Origin: a bacterium
GTDB taxonomy: Bacteria > Margulisbacteria > Marinamargulisbacteria > JAHFDA01
Length of the DNA stretch: 41,757 nt
Assembly: GCA_023249225.1 (NCBI GenBank)
Contig: JAHFDA010000020.1
Location: 1 to 41,757 of the forward strand
Direction of reading: 5' to 3'
Position numbers and translations under genes: made by a program. Below, in pieces: positions 23,605-31,554 of this stretch. A model generated the notes under the pieces. It did not search any database. It was given only the letters and a program-made list of their open reading frames with translations, and had not been told where the DNA came from. Every line of letters begins with the position of its first letter. Position 1 is the first letter of the stretch.

Positions 23605-23840
23605 TGACAAGAGATTGCTTGATTTGTCTTTAAAGGTGGTCCAACCCAACACATCCTTTGCGCCGCACGCCACACGTTTGATATCGTCCCGCGATGTGAT
23701 AGTGGTAAGGGTTTTGAGTACATATTTTTAGCAAAGTCGATCGTCTTCTGGGCTTTTTTCGGAGTTTCGCCAAAGTTGTCGAGCAGATGCTTTAGAGGGT
23801 AAATTCGATGTAATAATGGGCCAGATTTGTGAACAGCAGG
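23578..23840 (-). pseudogene. Possible frameshifted gene remnant of unknown origin
   Basis: The 250-bp gap between the FAD gene and the aminotransferase gene contains two minus-strand frames. They join into one protein-like sequence if a single A is restored in an A5 run (plus-strand T5 at 23725-23729). Before the run: LLDNFGETPKKAQKTIDFAK. After it: KYVLKTLTTITSRDDIKRVA, then CGAKDVLGWTTFKDKSSNLL. There is no start codon, and the end overlaps the FAD gene by 27 bp. The family is not recognised. The joined sequence looks coding in composition, but this is only pattern judgement. Confidence 0.27.
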
Positions 23841-23854
23841 CTAGAAGATAGCGG

Positions 23855-24955
23855 CTAAGCAAAAAATGCTTTGACTGAATCAATGACATGGCTCATTTCT
23901 GCTTCGGTCAATTCAGGAAAAACAGGCAGGGATAGGTTTTCGCGGCAATATTGTTCAGCGCGTGGAAAATGTCCTTTGGGCAACTGGGTAGCGTGCCAGG
24001 CGCTTTGCAAATGCAGGGGGGTCGGGTAATAGGCGCCGGTTTCTATGCCGCGTTCTCCTAAAAAAGTTTTAAGCGCGTCGCGCTGCGCCGATTCAAAAAT
24101 GGCCTGGTGAAACACACAAGTGCGATCATGAAAATCTGGCATGGGGGTCAAGGGGAGCTGGGCAAAGGCTGCGCGATATTGGCGGTAGATGTCGGCCCGG
24201 CACTGATTGCGCAGATCCAAACTTTTTAAGCCGATCAGCAGCCATGCGGCGGAGACCTCATCAAGACGGCTGTTCCAGCCATACAAGGCGTGGTCATATT
24301 TTTTGATCTGGCCATGGACGCCCAGGTAACGCAGTTTTTCAAAATGTTCATCGTCCTGGGTCACCACGCAACCACCGTCACCCATGCAGGCCAGGTTTTT
24401 CACGGGTCCCAGGCTAAAAGCGGCATAGCGTCCAAAGCAGCCTACCTTTTTTCCGTGGTAACTGGCGCCTTGGGCTTGGGAACTATCTTCGATGAGCGCC
24501 AGGCCATGCTGGACGGCCAGCGCACACAGCGGATCTAAGTCGACGGGCAGACCGCATAGATGCACCACCATGATGGCTTTGCAACGCGGGGATATGGCGG
24601 CCCGCACCTGCTCCAGGTCGGGGCCATAGTCGTGCGCCGATTTGTCTACCAGGACCGGACGTGCGCCTGCTGCCAGAATGGCCTCAACATTGGCCACAAA
24701 AGCGTTGGCATGCAGGATCACCTCGTCTCCGTGACCGATGCCGCTGGCACGCAGCGCCAGCCACAGGGCGTCAGTGCCCGAGGCCACTCCCAACGCGTGC
24801 CGGACTTCAAGGTACTGGGCAAATTCACCTTCGAATTGCTTTTTAAAAGATCCGTTGATGATACGGCCACTGGCTGCAATTTGATGAATGTTCTGGCACC
24901 ATTCCTCAACGTGTTTTTGGTAAAAACGCGCCAGATCCAGTTGCGGTACTTTCAT
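23855..24955 (-). CDS. DegT/DnrJ/EryC1-family sugar aminotransferase
   Basis: A 366-residue PLP-dependent aminotransferase acting on nucleotide-linked keto-sugars. Motifs: ASGTDALWLAL for phosphate binding, ANAFVAN, EDSSQAQGASY with the cofactor aspartate, and the Schiff-base Lys186 in SLGPVKNLACMGDGGCVV. The C-terminal RGIETGAYYPTPLHLQ is typical. The ATG at 24955 is chosen because the protein then begins MKVPQLDLAR as family members do; an upstream ATG would add 12 residues. It is divergent from a Gfo/Idh/MocA dehydrogenase. The two would form the oxidation-then-transamination pair of 3-amino-sugar synthesis (WlbA/WlbC-like); this pairing is inferred. Confidence 0.9.
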   Translation of the reverse strand: MKVPQLDLARFYQKHVEEWCQNIHQIAASGRIINGSFKKQFEGEFAQYLEVRHALGVASGTDALWLALRASGIGHGDEVILHANAFVANVEAILAAGARPVLVDKSAHDYGPDLEQVRAAISPRCKAIMVVHLCGLPVDLDPLCALAVQHGLALIEDSSQAQGASYHGKKVGCFGRYAAFSLGPVKNLACMGDGGCVVTQDDEHFEKLRYLGVHGQIKKYDHALYGWNSRLDEVSAAWLLIGLKSLDLRNQCRADIYRQYRAAFAQLPLTPMPDFHDRTCVFHQAIFESAQRDALKTFLGERGIETGAYYPTPLHLQSAWHATQLPKGHFPRAEQYCRENLSLPVFPELTEAEMSHVIDSVKAFFA

Positions 24956-25028
24956 GTTCGTTATGGTATGGCTTTGGAAAGCGCTTGTCATCTGGAACTA
25001 TTTTACGATGCCGGTCGCCAGGCGAAGG

Positions 25029-25057
25029 TTGTGGAATTGTGTCAGCCTTGGAATAAT
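25029..25057 (+). promoter_or_regulatory. Candidate promoter TTGTGG-N17-AATAAT for the Gfo/Idh/MocA gene
   Basis: -35 TTGTGG (25029-25034) and -10 AATAAT (25052-25057) are separated by exactly 17 bp. The predicted start is near 25064, two bases before the ATG at 25066. A GAAAGGG stretch just before the ATG would lie partly upstream of that start. Confidence 0.45.
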
Positions 25058-25065
25058 CGAAAGGG

Positions 25066-26094
25066 ATGAAAAAAATTGGGTTAGCAGTGGTCGGTTTAGG
25101 ATACTGGGGTTCAAAACTGGTTCAGGTTTTTAAGGGGATCGAAGCGGTAGACATACGGGCTTTATGTGATCAGCAGGCCAAGATTCTCGAAAAAGTGATC
25201 CGTGAAACACAATTAAATTGTCCTGGTTCCGCCGACCTGGAGCGCTTGTTGACTGACGATGTGCAGGCCGTGGTGGTGGCCACACCTCCCGCAGGGCATT
25301 ATGAAGTTGTCCGGGCAGCCCTTAAGGCGGGCAAACATGTGTTTGTCGAAAAGCCTTTGGCCGTCAGCACCGATCAGGTCGAAGATTTGCTGTCTTTGGC
25401 CCAGCAAAAAAAAGTTCTGCTTTTTACCGACCATACTTTTTGCTATGACCACACCTTGCAAAACGTGCGCCAAAGTGTGGCCACGGGTGCGCTTGGAAAA
25501 ATTTTGCATTGCCGTTGCGAGTGGTTGGCAGCGCGGCCCAAACCCCTGGGGCCATCGGTTTTGTGGGATTCAGGCCCGCATGCATTGGCGGCATTGCACT
25601 ATCTTTTGGGCGTGCATCAGGCCCGTGTGCGCATGGAGGCCTTGGGTCGCTTGCCATCAGAGGTTCTGGCAGCAGCCCTGGGGCAGGTTGAAAGTGACGA
25701 TTGGAAGGCAGATATTGTGCTGGGCTGGGAAGGCCAGACCTTGTATGGTCAACCGGTGCCCAAGGTGGCGCGGGTGACGCTGGTGGGTAGCCACAAGACC
25801 TTGGTTTACGAAGGCAGCTTTGCCATCCGGGGCGTTGAGATTTTTGACGGCACACGCGAACCCGACTTTTATTTTCACCTGTCTCCCGAAGCGCGCCGGC
25901 AGCAAGCGCACCCGTATGCGGGATTTATGGCCCAAGACCAGCCTTTGCAAAACGCCTGTGAGGCATTTATCAACGCCTTGCAAACGGGGCAACCGGTGAT
26001 CACCGACGGAATTTTTTCTGCCCGAGTGGTGCATATTTTGGAGGCGGCTGAACGTTCACTAAGCCAGCAGGGAGCCTGGCAGACACTCGTTTAA
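25066..26094 (+). CDS. Gfo/Idh/MocA-family sugar dehydrogenase
   Basis: A 342-residue NAD(P)-dependent oxidoreductase. The Rossmann motif GLGYWG is at 10-15, VVVATPPAGHY near 69-79, and the catalytic EKP at 95-97. The C-terminal alpha/beta domain contains LWDSGPHALAALHYLLG with the family histidine. It is similar in layout to UDP-N-acetyl-hexosamine 3-dehydrogenases (WlbA type), which act before a DegT aminotransferase such as the divergent neighbour. Its stop overlaps by 4 bp (TTAA) that of a convergent methyltransferase. The family is certain; the substrate is inferred. Confidence 0.88.
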   Translation: MKKIGLAVVGLGYWGSKLVQVFKGIEAVDIRALCDQQAKILEKVIRETQLNCPGSADLERLLTDDVQAVVVATPPAGHYEVVRAALKAGKHVFVEKPLAVSTDQVEDLLSLAQQKKVLLFTDHTFCYDHTLQNVRQSVATGALGKILHCRCEWLAARPKPLGPSVLWDSGPHALAALHYLLGVHQARVRMEALGRLPSEVLAAALGQVESDDWKADIVLGWEGQTLYGQPVPKVARVTLVGSHKTLVYEGSFAIRGVEIFDGTREPDFYFHLSPEARRQQAHPYAGFMAQDQPLQNACEAFINALQTGQPVITDGIFSARVVHILEAAERSLSQQGAWQTLV

Positions 26095-26801
26095 CGTTTT
26101 TTTTGAGCCACCACGATCAGGCTTAGTCCAAAGCCAAAGTTGATTTTATTTTCGATCCACTTAAACCACACAAACAATACCTTAGACACAAGCCCCTGTG
26201 ATTGACCGCGCAGCTGCTCGTATTGCGATTGTCGGTTAAGCACTTGATATAAAAGCGCGTACGGAATCACCAACAAGGCATTCCAGTAGCGGACGTGCAC
26301 AATGTGCAAACCCAGGGCGCGTATCCAGGCCGTCAGGGGTTCTCGGTCGCAGCGACGGTAATATCCCATCATGCGATCACGCGCGCCAAAGAGCCATGAC
26401 AGCGCTGGCGCCACGACAATGAGCTGTCCGCCGGATTTAACCAGCTGTGCGCATTTCTCAAGTACGGGCTCAACCGCAGGCACGCACTCCAAAATATCGA
26501 TCAAGACAACGTTGTCGTAGAGTTCAGTCGATTCAAAAGCTTCCAGTGTGCTGGGAGTGATGCGTAGCGATGGGTCGTGCTGTCGGGCCAGCGCCACCAA
26601 AGCGGGATCGGGTTCAAGGCCATAGGCATCGAGACCTTTTTGACGGGCTTTGATCAGCAGTGGGCCGTAGCCACAACCCACATCGAGCAATGTTTTTCCG
26701 CGGGTCAATGACAAGACCAGTTCCATCAGGTTTTCGTTACGAAAGTCTTTATGCTGCGCGCCGAACAGTAGATAGAGGTCGGTGTGCGTCCTGGCTTTCA
26801 T
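26091..26801 (-). CDS. SAM-dependent methyltransferase
   Basis: A 236-residue class I methyltransferase. Motif I is LLDVGCGYGPLL; an acidic GLEPDPALVALA, NVVLIDILECVP and KSGGQLIVVAPALSWLFG follow. The last is typical of the Methyltransf_11/UbiE-like group found with dolichol/undecaprenol glycosylation genes, where a YYRRCDREPL segment follows. The C-terminus is hydrophobic and basic and may associate with the membrane. It overlaps by 4 nt the upstream UPF0104 gene on the same strand. The substrate is unknown; a lipid or lipid-linked sugar is plausible from context. Confidence 0.85.
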   Translation of the reverse strand: MKARTHTDLYLLFGAQHKDFRNENLMELVLSLTRGKTLLDVGCGYGPLLIKARQKGLDAYGLEPDPALVALARQHDPSLRITPSTLEAFESTELYDNVVLIDILECVPAVEPVLEKCAQLVKSGGQLIVVAPALSWLFGARDRMMGYYRRCDREPLTAWIRALGLHIVHVRYWNALLVIPYALLYQVLNRQSQYEQLRGQSQGLVSKVLFVWFKWIENKINFGFGLSLIVVAQKKR

Positions 26802-27796
26802 GGGTGGCGCCGCGCTCTAAGATGCCAGGCGTAGGCCATGCCGCCCAGGATGGCCGAAAAACTTAAAAGTTGCAGATGGACCAACAGGCTGGCTCCCAGC
26901 GCGCTTGCGGCGGGCACACCCAGCAAGGCCAAACCCGCTGTGAGGGTACCTTCAAAAGTACCGACTCCGGCCAGGCCCTGCATGGGGATCAGCGCCGAGA
27001 GCACCGGAAACAACGAGACCCACAGCGTTTGCCACCAGAACAAGCTGACATGGCCGGCTTTAAGCGCCAACCACATGAGTCCGGCGTCACTTAACCAGAC
27101 CGCCAGGGACAGGACGGTAAAGGCAAACAAGGCAGAGGGTTTGCGCAAAGCTCCCAGAGCCTGAAGTGTTTCGGTGACCTTGTGTGCGATGTGCATCGGC
27201 CAGCCACTGGCAAACCAGGTGTGCGTGTTTACCCAGTGCTGGATTTGCGTGGCCAGTATGTTCCCATGACGTGTCAAAAGCCAAAGGGTCATGATCAACA
27301 AGGTCATGGCCAAGGCCACCACCAGTGTTTGTACAACCGTGGGCGCAGGCATGGCAGCTTTAAACCAGCCCATGCCCAGGGCCACCACCACCATCAAGGC
27401 CAGGGCCACCACATCAAATATGCGCGCCAAGGCCAAAGAGACCAGCGATTGTCCCCCGGTGATGCCAGATTGCTGTTTGAGCAAATACAAATACGAAAGT
27501 TCACCCGAACGGTAGGGCAGTACATTATTCCAAAAGCTGTGCATGCACACGATGCGCGTCATCACCCGCAGACGGATGCGCGCGTTTAAGAAATACCGAA
27601 AGCGCAGTGCCTTTAACCCCAGGTTCAGGCCGTTGGCGCCAAAAGCTAACACGCCCCAGCGTGGGTCAAAACGTCCCAGATGTTCCCAGATGCTTTGCGC
27701 CGATTCTACCCGGCTGACGGCGTAGACCAAGACAGCGATGGCCATGATCGATACCAGCGCAGGAACCACGGACGCGTTTAAAGTAGGTTTTTTCAA
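26798..27796 (-). CDS. UPF0104/LPG-synthase-TM (AglD2/MprF-type) membrane protein
   Basis: A 332-residue polytopic protein with about eight hydrophobic segments, of the family that includes the MprF flippase half and many glycosylation-cluster proteins. Marks: LKALRFRYFLNARIRL, MHSFWNNVLPYRSGELSYLYLLKQ (the conserved PxRxGE element) and LIPMQGLAGVGTFEGTLTAGLALLG. The soluble synthase domain of MprF is absent. It lies between a GtrB-like GT2 and a methyltransferase on the same strand, 5 bp and 4 nt overlap respectively. It probably moves or handles a lipid-linked sugar; direct proof of flippase function for this subgroup is limited. Confidence 0.84.
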   Translation of the reverse strand: MKKPTLNASVVPALVSIMAIAVLVYAVSRVESAQSIWEHLGRFDPRWGVLAFGANGLNLGLKALRFRYFLNARIRLRVMTRIVCMHSFWNNVLPYRSGELSYLYLLKQQSGITGGQSLVSLALARIFDVVALALMVVVALGMGWFKAAMPAPTVVQTLVVALAMTLLIMTLWLLTRHGNILATQIQHWVNTHTWFASGWPMHIAHKVTETLQALGALRKPSALFAFTVLSLAVWLSDAGLMWLALKAGHVSLFWWQTLWVSLFPVLSALIPMQGLAGVGTFEGTLTAGLALLGVPAASALGASLLVHLQLLSFSAILGGMAYAWHLRARRHP

Positions 27797-27801
27797 GCGA
27801 C

Positions 27802-28713
27802 TTACTGAAAATCTTTAATCACAAACAGGGGTTGCTTTTGCGCGCTGACAAAGAGTTGCAAGTTGCGGTGAACGCTGTAGCTCCAAAATCCGGCGAGCAG
27901 CATCAGGGCCGCTGGCCAGGCCGGGAGTAAGCTGGCCACATGCAGCAGGCTCAATATCAGGCTGGCCAAGCTAATAGACAGGCTGATCCATTTGATTAAC
28001 GGTGCCACTTTGGCAGGTCCGTAAGGCAAAAAAGGCACCACCCATAAGTCACTTAAAACGATAAATATGCGCGAGAGGCCGTAATGCGATTGGCCGTATT
28101 TGCGTAGGCGATCGGTGACTTCGACCTCGTTAAACTGATGGGCCTTGATTCCAAAGGCCACGGGTGAAAAACGGTTCATAAACCCTTTGGGAACATAACA
28201 GCCCACAATAAATTCGCGGCGATACGCTTTAAGTCCGCAGCCACAGTCATGTACCGGGATGCCGCTTAAGCGCGCAATGAGCGCATTGGCAATGATGGAC
28301 GGCAGCACCCGGGTTATAAAATGACCCTGGCGTTTGCGGCGCCAACCGTTCACGGCCAGGTAGCCTTTTTCAATTTCATTCACCAAAGTGGGTATATTGG
28401 CCGGATCATTTTGAAAATCACCATCGATGGTGACAATAATCTGTCCCTGGGTTTTAGAAATGCCTGCCAATAACGACCAGTTTTCACCCACATTTGCAGC
28501 CAGGTCACAGTAATGAAAATGCGGGTCTTGGCTGTGTATGGTTTTCAGTATGTCCAAAGTACGGTCGGTCGAACAATCATTGACAAAGATTATTTCATAA
28601 GACCGCCCAAAGTTTTTCAGGGCATGTGAAATGGCCTGATACAGCGGTTCGGCATTGCCTTCTTCGTTGTGCAGGGGAGAGACAATGGAAATAGCTGGGG
28701 CAAGGGTGTTCAT
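27802..28713 (-). CDS. GT2 polyprenyl-phosphate glycosyltransferase (GtrB/DPM1-like)
   Basis: A 303-residue membrane-anchored GT2. Motifs: SIVSPLHNEEGN, IIFVNDCSTDRT (first DxD-type aspartates), VTIDGDFQNDPANIP (catalytic), and HDCGCGLKAYRRE, typical of the ArnC/GtrB/Dpm1 group. Two C-terminal membrane spans (about residues 228-275) match GtrB. It would transfer a sugar from a nucleotide donor to undecaprenyl phosphate on the cytoplasmic face. The divergent neighbour is a GT39 ArnT-like enzyme that uses such lipid-linked sugars in the periplasm. The ATG is 19 nt downstream of a minus-strand TATAAT. Confidence 0.9.
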   Translation of the reverse strand: MNTLAPAISIVSPLHNEEGNAEPLYQAISHALKNFGRSYEIIFVNDCSTDRTLDILKTIHSQDPHFHYCDLAANVGENWSLLAGISKTQGQIIVTIDGDFQNDPANIPTLVNEIEKGYLAVNGWRRKRQGHFITRVLPSIIANALIARLSGIPVHDCGCGLKAYRREFIVGCYVPKGFMNRFSPVAFGIKAHQFNEVEVTDRLRKYGQSHYGLSRIFIVLSDLWVVPFLPYGPAKVAPLIKWISLSISLASLILSLLHVASLLPAWPAALMLLAGFWSYSVHRNLQLFVSAQKQPLFVIKDFQ

Positions 28714-28728
28714 GGTGGATTGGGTTGC

Positions 28729-28740
28729 TACTATTATAGT
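28729..28740. promoter_or_regulatory. Candidate bidirectional promoter core between GT2 and GT39 genes
   Basis: Only 28 bp separate the two divergent starts. The minus strand has a perfect TATAAT (28738-28733) suited to the GT2 gene. The plus strand has overlapping TACTAT (28729-28734), TATTAT and TATAGT hexamers immediately before the GT39 ATG at 28742. The same near-symmetric A/T block would serve both directions. Confidence 0.4.
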
Positions 28741-28741
28741 G

Positions 28742-30280
28742 ATGCGACAGCCCCGATTTTATCAATTTCCGATTTTAGGCTTGTTGTTGCTTATGGCTTT
28801 GGCCTTCGGACTGCGACTCTATGGCTTAGGGGCCAAATCGATGCATGGTGACGAGGTTAAGTCTCATTGGGTGATAACTCATCCGGATCTTAAGGCGATT
28901 CTCAAGACCACCTTTATAGACCGGACCTCGGGTCGCCCGCCACTGTATTACGTCCTGATGCATCTCTATGCCCGGTTTGCGGGAGCAGATGTGTGGGCTT
29001 TGCGCCTGCCCAGTGTGTTGTGGGGCAGCTTGTGTGTGCCTCTGGGTTTTTTGCTTTTACGCCGCTTTGTGTCCGTGCGGGCGGCCTGGTTGGGTGCGGC
29101 TTTGCTCGCGGCACACCCTTACTTTATTCTTCCGGCACAGGAAATACGCGATTATGCCTGGCTGATGATGTTTGCTTTAGCCTCGACTTATGTGTTTTTG
29201 CGTTTATGTCTCGAAGAGGATCGCCGTTGGCCAATGATGGTAGCGTATGTGTTTTCAAACCTGGCCATGACCTGGACACATCACTACGGTTGGCTGGTGG
29301 CGGCGGCAGAGGGGGCCTTTTGGCTTTGGGCCTGTGCCCGCGGCTGGATGGCTTGGCGCTCCGCTTCATTTTGGTTCACGCTATGGGCCTTGCTCATGGT
29401 GTTGTCGATTCCGGCACTCTACGAATTCGCCTATCATTTTGGTCGCGAAAAAATGGTCAATATCAACCCCAATCCAATGAGCCTGCCTAAATACATAAAA
29501 AGCCTGGGGGGTCTTTTTCTGCATCTGGGGGGCGGATTTCGTTATGGCTCCCTGACCCTTGCGGAACTGCGTGCCTTACTTAAACAACCGTGGCATGTTT
29601 TGATGATGACACTGTCGCTGGTCATTCCGCTGGCGGTAATCCTTTTTGGCAATGCCAGACAATTTACCAAGGCCAAGTCGCTCTCATTCTTTTTGGGTTT
29701 GCAGTTTGTGCTTACTGTGCTGGTGGCGGGTGTGCTGATGCGAAGCGCCATTGATGCCCGGCATATGGCTGTGATTGCGCCCGCCTATGCCCTGTTGTTG
29801 GCCATCGGCATAGACCAGTATTTTGAATCTTATGTGTTACGCGGGGCGCTCCTTTTGTGGTTGGCGCCGCTACTGCTTGCGCACCGTTACTATTATGCTT
29901 TGCCGTATCATCCGCTACTCATGGACAATTATCAGGCGATGACTGATCAGTTAAATCGCGATGTTGGATCGCATGATGTCATTGTCACCGACACAGAAAA
30001 TATACCGGAGTCTTATCATGTGTTTCGTATGTATTACCACGGTTCAGCCCCGGTCATGGCGATTCAGGTTTTTTGGCGTCGATACTTTGTCAATTTTCCA
30101 CAACCCACCTTGCAAAATGCAGAAACTGTTTGGGTTTCGATGAGTAAACAATCGCTGGCCCATCCGCAGGGTTGGCAAAATCTGCAGGAATTTTCTAGGC
30201 AAATCGCGCATCCAAATATACAGGTCTTCGATTTTGGACAAGCCAGGCAATGGCAACGTTTAGTGCGTTTGACGCGGTAG
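28742..30280 (+). CDS. GT39-family (ArnT/PMT-like) membrane glycosyltransferase
   Basis: A 512-residue polytopic protein. The N-terminal half resembles ArnT and bacterial PMT enzymes: first span, then SMHGDEVKSHWV with the conserved acidic DE in periplasmic loop 1, RPPLYYVLMHLYARFAG, ADVWALRLPSVLWG, and AAHPYFILPAQEIRDYAWLMMF. About ten further hydrophobic segments are followed by a soluble C-terminal domain (~100 residues). It would transfer a sugar from undecaprenyl phosphate to a periplasmic acceptor. ATG 28742 is chosen because the reading frame upstream overlaps the divergent GT2 gene and the first membrane span starts right after. No ribosome site is visible; the message is probably leaderless or nearly so. 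Confidence 0.86.
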   Translation: MRQPRFYQFPILGLLLLMALAFGLRLYGLGAKSMHGDEVKSHWVITHPDLKAILKTTFIDRTSGRPPLYYVLMHLYARFAGADVWALRLPSVLWGSLCVPLGFLLLRRFVSVRAAWLGAALLAAHPYFILPAQEIRDYAWLMMFALASTYVFLRLCLEEDRRWPMMVAYVFSNLAMTWTHHYGWLVAAAEGAFWLWACARGWMAWRSASFWFTLWALLMVLSIPALYEFAYHFGREKMVNINPNPMSLPKYIKSLGGLFLHLGGGFRYGSLTLAELRALLKQPWHVLMMTLSLVIPLAVILFGNARQFTKAKSLSFFLGLQFVLTVLVAGVLMRSAIDARHMAVIAPAYALLLAIGIDQYFESYVLRGALLLWLAPLLLAHRYYYALPYHPLLMDNYQAMTDQLNRDVGSHDVIVTDTENIPESYHVFRMYYHGSAPVMAIQVFWRRYFVNFPQPTLQNAETVWVSMSKQSLAHPQGWQNLQEFSRQIAHPNIQVFDFGQARQWQRLVRLTR

Positions 30281-30316
30281 AAGCAGGTTGCGCGTGCTCC
30301 TACCACGGGGGTTTGT

Positions 30317-30322
30317 TACACT
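30317..30322 (+). promoter_or_regulatory. Candidate -10 (TACACT) for the structured RNA
   Basis: TACACT lies 6 nt before base 30329, where the outer helix of the folded element begins, so the expected transcription start and the first paired base coincide. No good -35 was found. Confidence 0.35.
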
Positions 30323-30328
30323 AAACTT

Positions 30329-30505
30329 GCTGGGCCGTACCGGCCGGTTGGCAGGTGCTGAGCCAACACTAAATCGTTGGGAGTTTATCTCTGGGTTCAC
30401 GGCGTGCCGTGCCTGGGAAAACTTCTATCAACAAGCTGCAATGCGGCTTGATTGAACCCACAATATATGTACGGGTTCAGACACAGCCACCACGGTACGG
30501 CCAGC
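30329..30505 (+). ncRNA. Candidate structured RNA of unknown family (177 nt), upstream of the heptose-sugar operon
   Basis: A non-coding 254-bp gap holds a strongly self-complementary segment. An outer 12-bp helix pairs 30329-30341 with 30494-30505 (one bulged G). Inside are GUUGGC/GCCAAC (30347-30352 with 30362-30367) and an 8-bp helix (30392-30399 with 30453-30460). That helix encloses a 5-bp hairpin (CACGG/CCGUG, starting at 30400 or one base before) and a 7-bp hairpin AAGCUGC-AAU-GCGGCUU (about 30433-30449). Two strands can pair in an alternative way. The helix ends 29 nt before the ATG of the epimerase gene, so it may be a cis-acting leader or an independent small RNA. It matches no family I recognise. 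Confidence 0.5.
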
Positions 30506-30534
30506 GTCGAATCTGGGAATAGACAACACAACCT

Positions 30535-31554
30535 ATGACTCAACCACCCAAAGCCATCGTCACTGGAGGTGCCGGGTTTATCGGCAGCCATCTTGTGGAT
30601 GCCTTGCTTGCCAAGGGCGTATGGGTCATCGCGCTGGATAGTCTGATGACGGGCCGACGGAAAAATATTGAAGCGGCGCTTTCACATCCGCGTTTTTCAT
30701 TTGTACAAGCCGATGTGTGCGATACCGATAGTCTCATTGGACTTTTTGAAGGTGTCGACTGGGTTTTTCACCTGGCAGCACTGGCGGATATTGTGCCGTC
30801 GATTCAAAAGCCGCAGCTTTATTTTCAAAATAATGTCACCGGATCGTTGTCGGTCATGGAGGCTGCGCGCCAGACCGGTGTTCGTAAAGTGATTTATGCG
30901 GCCTCCTCTTCGTGTTACGGCGTACCCGATGTTTATCCCACGCCCGAAAGCGCTCCGATTCGGCCCGAATATCCTTACGCCCTCACCAAATACCTGGGAG
31001 AACAGATTGTGCTGCACTGGGGCAAGGTCTACGACGTACCGGTCTTGTCGCTGCGGCTGTTTAACGTTTATGGTCCGCGTTCACGCACCACCGGTGCATA
31101 TGGCGCGGTATTTGGCGTATTTCTGTCGCAACTTTTGCATGGCCAGCCCCTGACCATTGTGGGCGACGGTGCTCAGTCGCGTGATTTTACTTTTGTCAGC
31201 GATGTGGCTGAAGCCTTTGCGGCCGCTGCGGCTTCGGTACACAGGGGTGATGTTTTTAATGTGGGTTCCGGAGGCCACTACAGCGTTAATTTACTGGTAG
31301 ATCTTTTGGGAGCCAAGGCGCGGGTTCACATTCCCAAACGGCCGGGAGAACCCGATTGTACTTTTGCGGACACCACGAAAATATGCAACATGATCGGTTG
31401 GAAACCAAAGGTTAGCTTTGAAGCAGGTGTACAGCTGATGCTTAAGCAACTTGAAGACTGGCGCGATGCACCCGTGTGGACGCCAGAAAGCATTGCGAAA
31501 GCCACGCAAGATTGGTTTACCTACTTGAGCCCCCGTGGCGTGACAACGGCATGA
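30535..31554 (+). CDS. NAD-dependent sugar epimerase/dehydratase (extended SDR, GalE/WbpP-like)
   Basis: A 339-residue extended short-chain dehydrogenase acting on nucleotide sugars. NAD-binding GGAGFIG is at 11-17, HLAALADIVPSIQKP near 79-93, catalytic Ser125/Ser126 in AASSSCYG, and Tyr148/Lys152 in YALTK. RLFNVYGPRS and the C-terminal substrate loop resemble UDP-GlcNAc/GalNAc 4-epimerases. It is the first gene of a seven-gene operon and starts 29 nt after the structured RNA, with no clear ribosome site. The ATGA overlap with the next gene indicates coupling. Substrate identity is inferred at family level only. Confidence 0.88.
   Translation: MTQPPKAIVTGGAGFIGSHLVDALLAKGVWVIALDSLMTGRRKNIEAALSHPRFSFVQADVCDTDSLIGLFEGVDWVFHLAALADIVPSIQKPQLYFQNNVTGSLSVMEAARQTGVRKVIYAASSSCYGVPDVYPTPESAPIRPEYPYALTKYLGEQIVLHWGKVYDVPVLSLRLFNVYGPRSRTTGAYGAVFGVFLSQLLHGQPLTIVGDGAQSRDFTFVSDVAEAFAAAAASVHRGDVFNVGSGGHYSVNLLVDLLGAKARVHIPKRPGEPDCTFADTTKICNMIGWKPKVSFEAGVQLMLKQLEDWRDAPVWTPESIAKATQDWFTYLSPRGVTTA

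Noticed and set aside
25406-25413. A8 runs (also near 15958, 21668 and 34728) as phase-variation tracts
   Set aside because: A8 runs are frequent in this window and lie in genes with no contingency logic; only the G9 tract stands out.
30329-30505. 6S RNA or a MITE
   Set aside because: Size and closing helix fit 6S loosely, but the interior is branched rather than a single central bubble. For a MITE, the flanks show no target-site duplication.
30329-30515. TPP riboswitch
   Set aside because: CCAGCGT and CUGAG-like pieces are present, but CUGAGA, GAACCUGA and the GUAGGGAA part are not conserved and the 155-nt spacing is too long.
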